The notes: generated by a model not told the origin, from the letters alone. DNA of 64,000 bases from Caldilineaceae bacterium (GCA_019637645.1 JAHBVH010000028.1:1-64000); one strand, 5' to 3'. Counted from the stretch's first letter, positions 34,834-43,635 are shown. Made by a program: numbers and translations.

Positions 34834-35604
34834 ATGAGCGCGCTCGACCACACCGTCAACAACTTTGGCGGCGTTATCATCAACCCGAATGCACTCCCTG
34901 CCACCTTGGAAGAATTCCAATCAGCGTTGCAACAATCGATTGCGGTTTGGAGCCAAGATGACTTAAAACTGGTCTGGTTGGAAGTGCCCATTGCCAAAGT
35001 TGTCTTTATTCCCTTTGCCGTAGCCCAAGGCTTTAGCTTTCATCATAGCACGGCAGAACAATCGACGTTGGTCTATCGGCTCCAGCCCGATGCCTTTATC
35101 CCCCCCTATGCCTCTCACTATATTGGGGTTGGCGGCGTTGTGTTGAACGAACGCAATGAACTATTGGTCGTCTGTGAGCGCTACCACCGGGTGGATCGGC
35201 CGCGCTTCTACAAATTGCCCGGTGGCCTCGTCGATAAAGACGAACACCTCGCCGACGCCGTCGTGCGGGAAATTTGGGAAGAGACCGGGGTGCGTGCTAA
35301 ATTTGAAGCGCTGATCTGCTTCCGTCATTGGCACGGCGCGCGCTTTGGCAAATCTGATATTTATTTTATTTGTCGCTGCTCCCCGCTAAGCACCGAAATC
35401 ATCCGCAACGAAGAAGAGATCGCCGAATGTTTGTGGATGCCTGTGGATGAATATTTGGGCATGAGCACTGTCAGCCCCTTTAACAAAGCGATTGTGCAAG
35501 CCGCCATTGCCCACCGTGGCATCGGCACCACCTGGATCGAAGGGCACGGTACCCCCAAAACCCATGAATTTTACATGCCGTTTGAATTATCCGAGCAAGC
35601 GTGA
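34834..35604 (+). CDS. Nudix hydrolase with N-terminal pre-Nudix domain
   Basis: A 256-residue hydrolase of nucleoside diphosphates linked to another moiety. The Nudix box spans residues 130-153 and matches the consensus GX5EX7REUXEEXGU exactly (GGLVDKDEH, then REIWEETGV). Residues 1-95 form an extra domain like that of NUDT6 and plant Nudix relatives (VWLEVPIAKVVFIPFAVAQG). The enzyme's substrate is unknown. The ATG has a GAGGAG site 10 bases upstream. The dehydratase gene follows closely and may share its message. Confidence 0.9.
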   Translation: MSALDHTVNNFGGVIINPNALPATLEEFQSALQQSIAVWSQDDLKLVWLEVPIAKVVFIPFAVAQGFSFHHSTAEQSTLVYRLQPDAFIPPYASHYIGVGGVVLNERNELLVVCERYHRVDRPRFYKLPGGLVDKDEHLADAVVREIWEETGVRAKFEALICFRHWHGARFGKSDIYFICRCSPLSTEIIRNEEEIAECLWMPVDEYLGMSTVSPFNKAIVQAAIAHRGIGTTWIEGHGTPKTHEFYMPFELSEQA

Positions 35605-35639
35605 TGGGGGAATCACGCACCACAAGTAAGGAATCCGTT

Positions 35640-36845
35640 ATGTCAAAACCCATTACCATCAAAGATATCAAGGTCATCACGACCCAACCCACCTCCCAAC
35701 GGTTGGTGATTGTGAAAGTGATCACCTCGGAGCCTGGGCTCTATGGCCTCGGCTGTGCCACCTTTACCCAGCGCTATGCCGCCGTGGTCGCCGCGCTCGA
35801 GAAACATCTCATTCCCTTTGCCATTGGTCGGGATGTATCGCGCATTGAAGAGTTCTATCGCATGGCCACCGTCCACAGCTATTGGCGCAATGGCCCCGTC
35901 CTCAACAACGCCATTTCCGGCATCGACCAAGCGTTGTGGGACATTAAGGGCAAGCTCGCCAACATGCCTGTCTATGAATTGCTGGGTGGCAAGTGTCGCG
36001 AGGCCGCAGCCTGCTATGCTCATGCCGATGGCCGCGAGCCCAAGGAGATCGAAGAGAGCGTCCGCAAGTATATGGAGCAAGGCTATCAATATATCCGTGT
36101 CCAAGCGGGTGGCTATGGGGGGCGCGGCGCGCAAGATCGCCGCCCCGAAGGCGCGCCCCCTGGCGCCTATTATGACCCCAAGCACTATATGCGCTCGGCC
36201 CTCCAAGCTTTAGACCATGTGCGTAGCACCGTGGGCGAAGAAGTGGAAATCCTTCACGACATTCATGAGCGTCTCGCGCCGATCGATGCGGTGCAATTTG
36301 CCAAAGATGTCGAAAAGTTCAAGCTCTTCTTCTTGGAAGACGCCTTGGCCCCCGAAGATAATGTCTGGTTTGAACGCATCCGCCAACAATGTGCCACGCC
36401 GCTCGCCATGGGCGAACTTTACAACAATCCCCAAGAATGGCAATACCCGGTACAGAATCGGCTGATCGACTTCATCCGCATGCATGTGAGCCAAATGGGT
36501 GGCATTACCCCTGCGCGCGAAGCGGTGCTCTTCTCTAATATGTATAGTGTCCGCACGGCTTGGCACGGGCCGGGCGACACCTCGCCGGTGGGCCATGCCG
36601 CCAACTTACATTTGGATCTGTGGGCCCCCAACTTTGGCGTCCAAGAATGGTGCCGCTTTGAGCCGATCTTCTATGAGATCTTCCCGGGCTTGCCCGAAGT
36701 GCGCAACGGCTACATGTACCCCAATGACAAGCCCGGTTTGGGGATTGATGTCAACGAAGAATTGGCGGCCAAGTATCCCTGCAAGGACTTTGTCGAAGAG
36801 TGGACACAAGCCCGCTGGCCCGATGGCAGCCCCGCACGTCCGTAA
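35640..36845 (+). CDS. RspA/ManD-type dehydratase of the enolase superfamily
   Basis: A protein of about 401 residues similar over its length to starvation-sensing RspA and D-mannonate dehydratase, which convert sugar acids to 2-keto-3-deoxy acids. Recognisable blocks: NAISGIDQALWDIKGKLANM, YIRVQAGGYGG, ILHDIHERLAPIDAVQFAK, FFLEDALAPEDN, AMGELYNNP, and TAWHGPGDTSPVGHAANLHL with the catalytic His. Metal ligands Asp, Glu, Glu sit in these blocks. The ATG at 35640 has AAGGAA upstream; an in-frame ATG at 35601 overlaps the Nudix stop. Its product, KDG-like, would suit the KDPG aldolase route at 19.5 kb. Confidence 0.88.
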   Translation: MSKPITIKDIKVITTQPTSQRLVIVKVITSEPGLYGLGCATFTQRYAAVVAALEKHLIPFAIGRDVSRIEEFYRMATVHSYWRNGPVLNNAISGIDQALWDIKGKLANMPVYELLGGKCREAAACYAHADGREPKEIEESVRKYMEQGYQYIRVQAGGYGGRGAQDRRPEGAPPGAYYDPKHYMRSALQALDHVRSTVGEEVEILHDIHERLAPIDAVQFAKDVEKFKLFFLEDALAPEDNVWFERIRQQCATPLAMGELYNNPQEWQYPVQNRLIDFIRMHVSQMGGITPAREAVLFSNMYSVRTAWHGPGDTSPVGHAANLHLDLWAPNFGVQEWCRFEPIFYEIFPGLPEVRNGYMYPNDKPGLGIDVNEELAAKYPCKDFVEEWTQARWPDGSPARP

Positions 36846-36870
36846 GAAACGGTATGAAAAGGTAGCCATT

Positions 36871-36903
36871 ACACCTGACAGGTTTTCAAAACCTGTCAGG
36901 TGT
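36871..36903. terminator. Family-2 palindrome after the dehydratase gene
   Basis: ACACCTGACAGGTTTT and AAAACCTGTCAGGTGT pair perfectly around a single C. It lies 25 bases past the stop and probably ends the Nudix-dehydratase transcript. Confidence 0.75.
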
Positions 36904-36956
36904 GGACCTGTCATCTACCCTTTTAAGCAGCATGAAGAAACGTAGAGCTTCTGCCC

Positions 36957-38339
36957 ATGCGTACAACCATTCCGGCCCTCTTGCCCACCGGCCCCGGCCA
37001 TCAATTTGTCTGCTATGCGGATAGCTGCTCTGGTATCCCCGGCGCACCCCACGCGGCGACCTTTGCCGCGGTGAATGGGGTGGTGGCCCAATTAGAGCCG
37101 CCGCCAGACTTTATCTGCTTTCCCGGCGATGAGATCAGTGGCCTGACGGCAGATGACGCGGCGCTGCGCCAGCAATGGGCCTATTGGTTTACGCAAGAGA
37201 TGGCCTGGCTGGATCGCACCGCCATCCCGCTCTATCACACCACCGCCAACCACACTGTCTATGATCCGGCCAGCGAAGCGATCTTCCGCGAGGTCATGGC
37301 CCATTTGCCCCGCAATGGCCCATCCGATCAACTGGGGTTGAGCTACTTTGTGCGCCGCGGCGACCTTTTGCTGGTCTTTGTCAATACCTTGTGGTCGGGC
37401 TTGGGGGGCGAAGGCTATGTCGAAGTCAACTGGCTGAATCAGGTGCTGACCGACCATGCCGATGCCCGCTACAAAATGGTTTTGGGTCATCATCCGGTCT
37501 TCCCCATTAACGGCTTTGCGGGGGCGCGGCAGCGCGAAATCGTGCCGGCCTGCGCCAAAGTGTTTTGGCAGCTGCTGGTACAACATGGTGTGCTCGCCTA
37601 TTGGTGTAGCCACATTCTCGCCTTTGATGTGCAAGTTCAGCAAGGAGTGCTCCAGATTGTCACCGCGGGCGCGGGCACAGCCCATCGTATGCCTGAAGGC
37701 GTCGAATATCTCCATTGTGTCCAAGCCGCGCTGGATGAAAGGGGTTTGCGCTACCAGGTGCTAGATACCAGCGGCCAGCGGCGCGAATGGTTGCGTTGGC
37801 CCGTCGCTGTGCCGCCCTCCAATCAATGGCAAGCACTCCCCTTGGGTGAACAACCAGCCGGTTTCACCACGCCCGTCTTGACAACAGCGGAAGCTGATCT
37901 CTTGCTCTGGCGCTTTCGCGGTCAGACCGCCGCCAACGATGATGGCACGCCCCAAACCTTATTTACGGCCTATGACGTTGGCGCGGCGTTAGCTCCCTTG
38001 TGGATTGGTCTCATTGGCCGCGAGCAACAATTGGGCGTGCTGTTGGCTCCCCAGCCAGGCCGTAGCCCCCATCTGTGGACAGGCCCCGTCCTGGGCGCAC
38101 ACGAACCGTTTATGCTCCAATGCGCCATTCACACCGGCATGGGGCCGGGCGGCTTGCTCTGGCGCTGGGATGACGAATCGCCCTGGTCGTCGCTCACCGG
38201 AATTTCGGCTTGGGGGGCGGAGCGGCTGCCCTGGCCGTCCCAGTGGCGCATTGGGCAAGGCCAACGTGGCCCGACCGATCGCCCCTTCCGGGGTGATGAG
38301 CTGCGCGTGAGTTGGCAACGTGAACAGGTGACCTTGTGA
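36957..38339 (+). CDS. Metallophosphoesterase-like protein
   Basis: A 460-residue calcineurin-like phosphoesterase. Metal-site motifs are recognisable but partly altered: YADSCSG in place of GDxH, CFPGDE, TTANHTVYD in place of GNHD/E, VLGHHPVF and CSHILAFDV in place of GHxH. The first 250 residues hold the catalytic domain; the rest is a beta-rich region of unknown type (residues 270-460). No signal peptide is visible. The stop codon overlaps the next start (GTGA), so it is coupled to the glycerophosphodiesterase gene, which suggests phosphodiester turnover as a shared theme. Confidence 0.75.
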   Translation: MRTTIPALLPTGPGHQFVCYADSCSGIPGAPHAATFAAVNGVVAQLEPPPDFICFPGDEISGLTADDAALRQQWAYWFTQEMAWLDRTAIPLYHTTANHTVYDPASEAIFREVMAHLPRNGPSDQLGLSYFVRRGDLLLVFVNTLWSGLGGEGYVEVNWLNQVLTDHADARYKMVLGHHPVFPINGFAGARQREIVPACAKVFWQLLVQHGVLAYWCSHILAFDVQVQQGVLQIVTAGAGTAHRMPEGVEYLHCVQAALDERGLRYQVLDTSGQRREWLRWPVAVPPSNQWQALPLGEQPAGFTTPVLTTAEADLLLWRFRGQTAANDDGTPQTLFTAYDVGAALAPLWIGLIGREQQLGVLLAPQPGRSPHLWTGPVLGAHEPFMLQCAIHTGMGPGGLLWRWDDESPWSSLTGISAWGAERLPWPSQWRIGQGQRGPTDRPFRGDELRVSWQREQVTL

Positions 38340-39100
38340 CCGCGCTGAATTGGTCGCAATTTTATGCCACGCGGCACCAACGCACCCGTCCTCTGATCGT
38401 TGCTCACCGGGGTGCGCCTGAAGATCAGCCGGAGAATACCCTACCCGCTTTTCAGTTCGCTTTGGCCCAAGGTGCGGATGTTTTAGAGACCGATCTCCAC
38501 TTTACCCGTGATGACGAGATTGTGCTTTTCCACGATCATACCTTAGATCGGATGACCGATGGGCAAGGGTTCCTGCGCAATTGCACTGTTTCCGAACTGA
38601 AACGCCAGCAAACGCGTTCGCCCACCGGAGCACTGACCAAGCACCCCATCCCGACCTTGGTCGAGCTGATCGAAGCGACGAATGCGCAAACCCCACTCTT
38701 GCTAGAGCTGAAAGATCCGCGCTTTGCCCAGCCCGCGGATGCCGCGCGTTTGGTGCGCTTGCTAGAGCGCTACGATATGCTACAGCGGACCGCCATCATC
38801 TCCTTTCATCCTGCTTATGTGGCGGGGGTTGAAGCGGTGCAGCCAACCATTCCGACGGGCAAGGTAACGATGTCGGACCTTTTGCCGACGGGTAAAGCCG
38901 CTTTATTAGGCCCCGTCTGGCCGCTGCTCTATCTGAATCCGCTCTATACGTGGTGGGCCCATCGGTTGGGCAAAATTGTCTGTCCCCTGGATCCGGCCCC
39001 CGAGCCGCGGCTGCGCTACTATCGTCGCCTCCGGGTGGATGCCCTTCTGACCAATCATCCTGCCCAAACAGTGGAGGCAATCGCACAGGCATACGGCTAA
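38336..39100 (+). CDS. Glycerophosphodiester phosphodiesterase
   Basis: A 254-residue GDPD-family TIM-barrel enzyme that releases glycerol 3-phosphate from deacylated phospholipids. The family signature is complete: AHRGAPEDQPENT with catalytic His and Arg, LETDLHFTRDDEIVLFHDHT with the metal Glu/Asp and second His, LLLELKDPRF, and VDALLTNHP at the end. It begins with GTG overlapping the phosphoesterase stop by four bases. No signal peptide is present, so it acts in the cytosol (UgpQ-like). Confidence 0.92.
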   Translation: MTALNWSQFYATRHQRTRPLIVAHRGAPEDQPENTLPAFQFALAQGADVLETDLHFTRDDEIVLFHDHTLDRMTDGQGFLRNCTVSELKRQQTRSPTGALTKHPIPTLVELIEATNAQTPLLLELKDPRFAQPADAARLVRLLERYDMLQRTAIISFHPAYVAGVEAVQPTIPTGKVTMSDLLPTGKAALLGPVWPLLYLNPLYTWWAHRLGKIVCPLDPAPEPRLRYYRRLRVDALLTNHPAQTVEAIAQAYG

Positions 39101-39144
39101 ACTGTGTGTACAATCAGCCGTGGTAAGGTGTGTTTCGCCAGAAA

Positions 39145-39175
39145 GAGCTGACAGCTTTTCAAAACCGCTCAGCTC
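39145..39175. repeat. Degenerate family-2 palindrome
   Basis: GAGCTGACAGCTTTT and AAAACCGCTCAGCTC pair with a few mismatches. It lies between the GDPD gene and ubiE, 45 bases after the first's stop. Confidence 0.65.
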
Positions 39176-39210
39176 AGGACCTGCGTAACTTCTAAATCTT
39201 TTGAAATGAT

Positions 39211-39939
39211 TTGATGATGACTTCTGAAAAAACGATTCTTCCGGCGACGGATGATAAACCACAATTTGTCAATCACATGTTTGCCCGCATTGCCGCGACC
39301 TATGATCTCGTCAATCGCCTGATGAGCCTGGGGCAAGATCAGCAGTGGCGACGTGAGTTGCTGGATTATTGCAACTTGCCGCCCCATGGTACGCTCCTCG
39401 ATGTTGGCACCGGGACCGGTGATATTGCCTATGCTGCAATGCAACGCTATCCTGGCGTGCAGGCTTTTGGTAGCGACTTTACCTATGAAATGATGGCGGC
39501 TGGTGTTGGGAAAATGCCTGGCCGCGTGCTGCCCTTTACCCAAGGCGATACCTTTGCGCTACCTTATCCCGATCATACCTTCGATGCCGTGGTCAGTGGC
39601 TTTATGATCCGCAACGTGGTGGATCGCGCCGCCGCGTTTCGCGAACAAGCCCGGGTGACCAAGCCGGGGGGCCGGGTGGTCTGTCTGGAAATTACGCCAC
39701 CCAGCAATTCGCTCTTGGGACCCTTCTTTAGCCTCTACTTTTTTCGCTTCGTACCGCTCTTGGGTGGCATTGTTAGCGGCGATCCCCAGGCATATCAATA
39801 TCTGCCCCAAAGTACGGTTGACTTTCCAACCCCCAAGGTGCTGCAACATTTGATGGAGCTGGGCGGATTACAGAACGTAGTCTATCAGGAGCGTATGTTT
39901 GGCACGGTTGCCATTCATGTGGGCACCAAAGTGGCCTAG
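39211..39939 (+). CDS. ubiE: Demethylmenaquinone/ubiquinone methyltransferase
   Basis: A 242-residue class I methyltransferase that makes the last methylation of menaquinone (MenG activity). Diagnostic blocks: VNHMFARIAATYDLVNRLMS, LLDVGTGTGDIAYAA (SAM site), VVSGFMIRNVVDRAAAFRE, and VTKPGGRVVCLEITPP. In Chloroflexota the quinone is menaquinone, so the menG role is the expected one. Start is ATGATG at 39214/39217 or the ATG given; no strong ribosome site is visible. Confidence 0.9.
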   Translation: MMMTSEKTILPATDDKPQFVNHMFARIAATYDLVNRLMSLGQDQQWRRELLDYCNLPPHGTLLDVGTGTGDIAYAAMQRYPGVQAFGSDFTYEMMAAGVGKMPGRVLPFTQGDTFALPYPDHTFDAVVSGFMIRNVVDRAAAFREQARVTKPGGRVVCLEITPPSNSLLGPFFSLYFFRFVPLLGGIVSGDPQAYQYLPQSTVDFPTPKVLQHLMELGGLQNVVYQERMFGTVAIHVGTKVA

Positions 39940-39957
39940 GCAACAAACCGTGTCACC

Positions 39958-41007
39958 TTATTGATCCGTAGCGGGGGTGACCTCCGCTGCATCCATTACG
40001 CGATGATGTACGCCATGACAGTCCACAAACGCGAGGCCGGAACCACAATAGCAAGGGCTGTCGGCCTCGATGGGGGCAAAGAAGGTATCCGCCACCGGCA
40101 ACAGGTCAAAATAGCCAGGGGGTGGCTGATCGTCGAAGAGCGGCTCGGCGTCGGCCAAGGTCGGGAAGATGGCCGTAAAATCCTGGCTTAAATCCAGGGA
40201 ACGGACAGCAAAGGGGAAGGCGAAGTGGTGGTGTTCTTGCAGCGCAACCGCTCGCTCAACGAGTGTTTCGGGAGCAGGGGTCGCCTGTGTGGTGGCATAG
40301 AGCAAAATATTGCCAACCGGTAATGGATTGACGTAGATGGTTGGAAACACCTGTTGCAGACTTTTGACCCGGGCTTCTAGATAGGGATCCGTCTCCAATA
40401 AGTTGATCACTAATACCCCGGTTGCGCTCAGCCGTTCACGACAAAGGGTATAAAATTCCACAGTACTCATCCGATAGGGCACATAGCCGCGATCCAGAAA
40501 GACATCGAGAAAGATAAAGTCGTAGGGCTCGCGCTGGGCCGCCAATAACATTCGGCCATCGGCCAAGTTGACATGCAAACGTTCATCGACTCCCAACCCA
40601 AAATAGCGCGTGGCCATTTCGATCATGGCCGGTTCAATCTCACTGCAGAGAATGGTGGCCTGAGGAAAGTGATGATGCAATACAAGCGGCACACAGCCCC
40701 CGCCCAAGCCTGCAATATAAATCCGCGTGGGTGCTGGTTGCCAGAGCAGCCCGAGCAGCGCGGCTTGGGTGTAATCGTCAAACAGGGCCAGCGGATCGGC
40801 TAGTTGCATTTCCGATTGCATCACACCCGAATCTGGGTGTTGGGGGTCCAGAAGCCAGAGCCGGAGATTGCCTTCGGCCTTGGTCACAATGATAAAGTAG
40901 ACCCCATGCAACTCGGCATAGAGGGTGCCATCTGGCTCAGCTTGCCAGGGTTGCAAGCGCTCCATAATGGCTTGACGGTTTTTCGTGAGCCAGTTTGTTT
41001 CATTCAT
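39958..41007 (-). CDS. Spermidine-synthase-like methyltransferase-fold protein with SEC-C tail
   Basis: About 349 residues from the ATG at 41007 (MNETNWLTKNRQAIMERLQP); a longer frame to 41181 has a low-complexity, unlikely leader. The centre has the spermidine-synthase/SAM fold with IYIAGLGGGCVPLVL, ILCSEIEPAMIEMA, and FIFLDVFLDRGYVPYRM. The aminopropyltransferase catalytic Asp pair is not convincingly present, so true spermidine synthesis is doubtful. The end carries a zinc-binding SEC-C motif (PCYCGSGLAFVDCHGVHH). A perfect triple 10-bp repeat lies in its leader. Confidence 0.75.
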   Translation of the reverse strand: MNETNWLTKNRQAIMERLQPWQAEPDGTLYAELHGVYFIIVTKAEGNLRLWLLDPQHPDSGVMQSEMQLADPLALFDDYTQAALLGLLWQPAPTRIYIAGLGGGCVPLVLHHHFPQATILCSEIEPAMIEMATRYFGLGVDERLHVNLADGRMLLAAQREPYDFIFLDVFLDRGYVPYRMSTVEFYTLCRERLSATGVLVINLLETDPYLEARVKSLQQVFPTIYVNPLPVGNILLYATTQATPAPETLVERAVALQEHHHFAFPFAVRSLDLSQDFTAIFPTLADAEPLFDDQPPPGYFDLLPVADTFFAPIEADSPCYCGSGLAFVDCHGVHHRVMDAAEVTPATDQ

Positions 41008-41021
41008 GCAGATTGACCACT

Positions 41022-41051
41022 TCTGTGTATATCTGTGTATATCTGTGTATA
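41022..41051. repeat. Three perfect tandem copies of a 10-mer
   Basis: TCTGTGTATA occurs three times in succession, 15 bases upstream of the spermidine-synthase-like start. On the minus strand each copy gives TATACACAGA, which contains a -10-like TATACA box, so the repeat may set promoter strength or phase-vary it. Confidence 0.9.
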
Positions 41052-41291
41052 ATAATAGGGTAGCGTGAGCGATAGGACAGATCTTGTCATTTAGTTGGCG
41101 CTGTGGTGCGCCAACGGCCAAGAAGCTAGCCGGGTATTCCCGCCCGAGGCTGATGAACATTAGGGCGGTGCGGCGTCGCATACCAATACCTTAATCAGCC
41201 CCCTGATTTTTTTGCATTTAGGCATTTTCTATTATTCTACGCTACTCATGCAGCTAGCGACTACGCTACCAAGGTGAAAGGAGCCCACCCG

Positions 41292-42062
41292 GTGACAGCC
41301 AACGCGATTGACAAGCTTGACCTCCACGGTACCCGTGCTGCCTTGCGCGGCAATCCTAGTTTTGTTTGGCGGGCCGGCCAGGATCGTCGCCTCAATCTGA
41401 TTTTACACTGGGCACCACCAACCGCCGAAACTACGTTAGGCGCGGTGCTCGTCAATGGCTGTGGGGTGGGCATGTATGTCAAGGCATTGCTCCCCTACAC
41501 GGAGCAAATGTATGGGATCGACATTGAGGCCGAGCATCTCTATCGCGCGGCCAACGCCGTGCCCACGGCCCATTTGCAGCTAGCGGCCTGCGAAGCCTTG
41601 CCCTATCCTGACCAATTCTTTGATCTCGTCCTTAACCACGAGGTGATCGAGCATGTCGATGATGATCGGGCGGCGGCACAAGAGATGGTGCGGGTGCTCA
41701 AGCCTGGGGGGCGGGCGATCCTCTTTGCGCCGAATCGTCTCTATCCCTTTGAAACTCACGGCCATTACTGGCGTGGTGTCTATCACTTTGGTAACACCCC
41801 GCTGATCAACTACTTGCCAGACCGGTGGCGCAATCAACTCGCACCCCATGTGCGTGCCTACACGGCCCAAGGGCTACGGGATCTGTTTGTTGGCGAACCC
41901 GTCCGCGTGCTTCACCATACACAGATCTATCCAGGCTACGATAACCTGAGTGCACGCCGCCCGGCGTTGGGTCAATGGCTGCGACGCATCACCTATGCCC
42001 TCGAAAACTCACCCCTCACCCGCTTGGGAATCAGTCATTTGTTAGTCGTCGAAAAGGTCTGA
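41292..42062 (+). CDS. Class I SAM-dependent methyltransferase
   Basis: About 256 residues from the GTG at 41292, which has GAAAGGAG eight bases upstream (an earlier GTG at 41274 overlaps the ribosome site). The SAM-binding motif is LVNGCGVGMYVKAL, followed by YGIDIEAEHLYRA, LNHEVIEHVDDD and VRVLKPGGRAILFAPN. The type is UbiE/BioC-like small-molecule methyltransferase. The C-terminal part (FGNTPLINYLPDRWRNQLAP) looks like those of lipid- or glycan-modifying members. It is transcribed divergently from the spermidine-synthase-like gene. Confidence 0.85.
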   Translation: MTANAIDKLDLHGTRAALRGNPSFVWRAGQDRRLNLILHWAPPTAETTLGAVLVNGCGVGMYVKALLPYTEQMYGIDIEAEHLYRAANAVPTAHLQLAACEALPYPDQFFDLVLNHEVIEHVDDDRAAAQEMVRVLKPGGRAILFAPNRLYPFETHGHYWRGVYHFGNTPLINYLPDRWRNQLAPHVRAYTAQGLRDLFVGEPVRVLHHTQIYPGYDNLSARRPALGQWLRRITYALENSPLTRLGISHLLVVEKV

Positions 42063-42245
42063 TCAGGCGTATAATTCCAGGTGAAAGCAAATTCGGCTTT
42101 ACTTGGAAAGACAACTGTGACCACTACCGATCCAATCTATAAAAATTTAGAATAGATAAAGGGGGTGAATGCCTCCTTTTTCGCTGTTAGCTACCGGACG
42201 CTATCACGAAGTTCGCGATGGCCCTGAATAAACCCCTATATAGTA

Positions 42246-42273
42246 TTGACAAGATACCCATATATGTTACCAT
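42246..42273 (+). promoter_or_regulatory. Likely promoter of the brnT-brnA locus
   Basis: TTGACA (42246-42251), 16-bp spacer, TACCAT. Transcription would begin at or within a base or two of the brnT ATG at 42280, and there is no ribosome site, so a leaderless message is possible. The AT-rich sequence around it (CCATATATG, CATATAAATATGG) has dyad character fitting autorepression by the antitoxin. Confidence 0.5.
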
Positions 42274-42279
42274 ATAAAT

Positions 42280-42557
42280 ATGGCTAATTTTGAGTGGGAT
42301 GAGAACAAAAATCGAGAGAATCAAGCAAAGCACAAAATAAGTTTTGAAGTCGCCCAATCTGCCTTTGCTGACCGCAACCGTATTCTAACGGAAGATCTGG
42401 CTCACAGTACTCTCGAAGAGAAACGATACTACTGCATCGGGAAAATAGGCAACCAAGTATGTATAGTACGCTTTACCTACCGAACCGGAAAATTAGAATC
42501 TTTGGCGCAGGCTACTGGCGGAAGGCAAGGGAACTTTATGAACACACGAATCAATAA
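42280..42557 (+). pseudogene. brnT: BrnT-type ribonuclease toxin, frameshifted near 42489-42492
   Basis: The first 70 residues match BrnT well (FEWDENKNRENQAKHKISFE, DRNRILTEDLAHS, EEKRYYCIGK). After the run AAAA at 42489-42492 the frame diverges. Reading on in the -1 frame restores the family end (KIRIFGAGYWRKARELYEH) and stops at 42555-42557, overlapping the brnA start as in intact loci. In the actual frame the chain instead runs on, in phase, into brnA, giving a 182-residue BrnT-BrnA fusion. Explanations are a one-base deletion, a -1 slip at the A-run, or a sequencing error. The region is AT-richer than its neighbours, suggesting recent acquisition. Confidence 0.75.
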
Positions 42558-42828
42558 AAAAACGCTAAAGATCGGTGCTGTAGTAAAAGGCGCCCACGGT
42601 GATATGAAGCTGATCGAGGATTTTTTGCCAAGTCCTGCTGACCTCGTTTTTAAAGAGAGCAGGCCAAAAGTTAAAATCACGCTAGAGGTTGATTCAGATG
42701 TGATTGCCTTTTTTAAGGAGGAGGCAGAAAAGCAGGGCGGAAGAAGGTACCAACCGATGGTACGTGAAGTGCTAAAATGGTATGTCGAGCAGCAAAAACA
42801 ACAGAAAAATTTGAATGCAACGGAATAG
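42538..42828 (+). CDS. brnA: BrnA-type antitoxin
   Basis: A 96-residue protein from the ATG at 42538 (MNTRINKKTLKIGAVVKG). The C-terminal half is the BrnA antitoxin domain with the ribbon-helix-helix pattern KVKITLEVDSDVIAFFKEEA, then GRRYQPMVREVLKWYVEQQ. Such proteins bind BrnT and repress their own promoter. The ATG overlaps the restored brnT end by 20 bases. In the sequence as given, the upstream toxin part reads straight into it, so it may be made alone, as a fusion, or both. Confidence 0.8.
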   Translation: MNTRINKKTLKIGAVVKGAHGDMKLIEDFLPSPADLVFKESRPKVKITLEVDSDVIAFFKEEAEKQGGRRYQPMVREVLKWYVEQQKQQKNLNATE

Positions 42829-42852
42829 ACCGTAGAATCGATTGATGGCCTT

Positions 42853-43635
42853 ATGATCCGAACGGTGACTGCCACTCGTTACATCCACCCGCTGCGGGAA
42901 GGGGGCTCGGTGCCTGCCGTGGTCGAGGCGGATGATGGCGAGTTATATGTGATGAAATTTGTTGGCGCGGCCCAAGGTGCCAAAGCCCTGATTGCCGAAT
43001 TGGTGGCTGGGGAAATTGCGCGCACGTTGGGGTTGCGCTTGCCCGAAATCGTGTTGATCGAACTGGATCCGGTCTTAGGCCGCTCGGAACCCCACCCCGA
43101 AATCCGCGATCTGATCCAAGCCAGCGGTGGCTTAAATTTGGCGCTGCGCTATCTGCCCAGTGCCTTTGCCTACAATCCGCTTTTGCAACCGCCCTTGGCT
43201 GCTGAGCTGGCATCGGCGATTGTCTGGTTCGATGCCTATGTGACCAATGTTGATCGCACGCCGCGCAATGTCAACATGTTACTCTGGCAGGATGAACTCT
43301 GGCTGATCGACCATGGGGCTGCGCTCTATTTTCATTATGACTGGACCGATTATCTTGAACGTAGCCGTTCGCCCTTTGCCTTCATCCGCCAACATGTCTT
43401 GATCAAGCTGGCAAGCAAGCTGCGCACGGTGGATGAACAATTTCGGCCTCTACTCACCCCAGCGCGCTTACAAGAGATTGTGAGCTGGATCCCAACGGTT
43501 TGGCTGGGCGATGAAAAGCAGTTTGCCGATGCCGCGGCCCATCGCGCCGCGTATGCCGACTATTTAAGCGCGCGCGTGGCCGCAGCCGATACCTTTGTGG
43601 GGGAGGCGGTGAATGCCCACGCTGCACTCGTATGA
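42853..43635 (+). CDS. HipA-like kinase-fold protein (HipA_2 type)
   Basis: A 260-residue protein of the short HipA-like family. The N-terminal part has a nucleotide-binding Lys (DGELYVMKFVGAAQG), the catalytic loop is YVTNVDRTPRNVNMLLW and the metal-binding Asp is in WLIDHGAALYFHYDW. It lacks the N-terminal 'N-subdomain 1' and has no HipB-like partner next to it; instead the next gene, DUF3037, overlaps its end by 23 bases. This pair recurs in bacterial genomes, to my knowledge, but its biochemical role is not established; a toxin-antitoxin or defence function is inference. It lies next to a brnTA locus. Confidence 0.82.
   Translation: MIRTVTATRYIHPLREGGSVPAVVEADDGELYVMKFVGAAQGAKALIAELVAGEIARTLGLRLPEIVLIELDPVLGRSEPHPEIRDLIQASGGLNLALRYLPSAFAYNPLLQPPLAAELASAIVWFDAYVTNVDRTPRNVNMLLWQDELWLIDHGAALYFHYDWTDYLERSRSPFAFIRQHVLIKLASKLRTVDEQFRPLLTPARLQEIVSWIPTVWLGDEKQFADAAAHRAAYADYLSARVAAADTFVGEAVNAHAALV

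Noticed and set aside
42280..42828. Treating the 182-codon frame as one ordinary protein
   Set aside because: The two halves match BrnT and BrnA separately, and a one-base shift restores the usual overlapping two-gene structure, so toxin damage or fusion is the better description.
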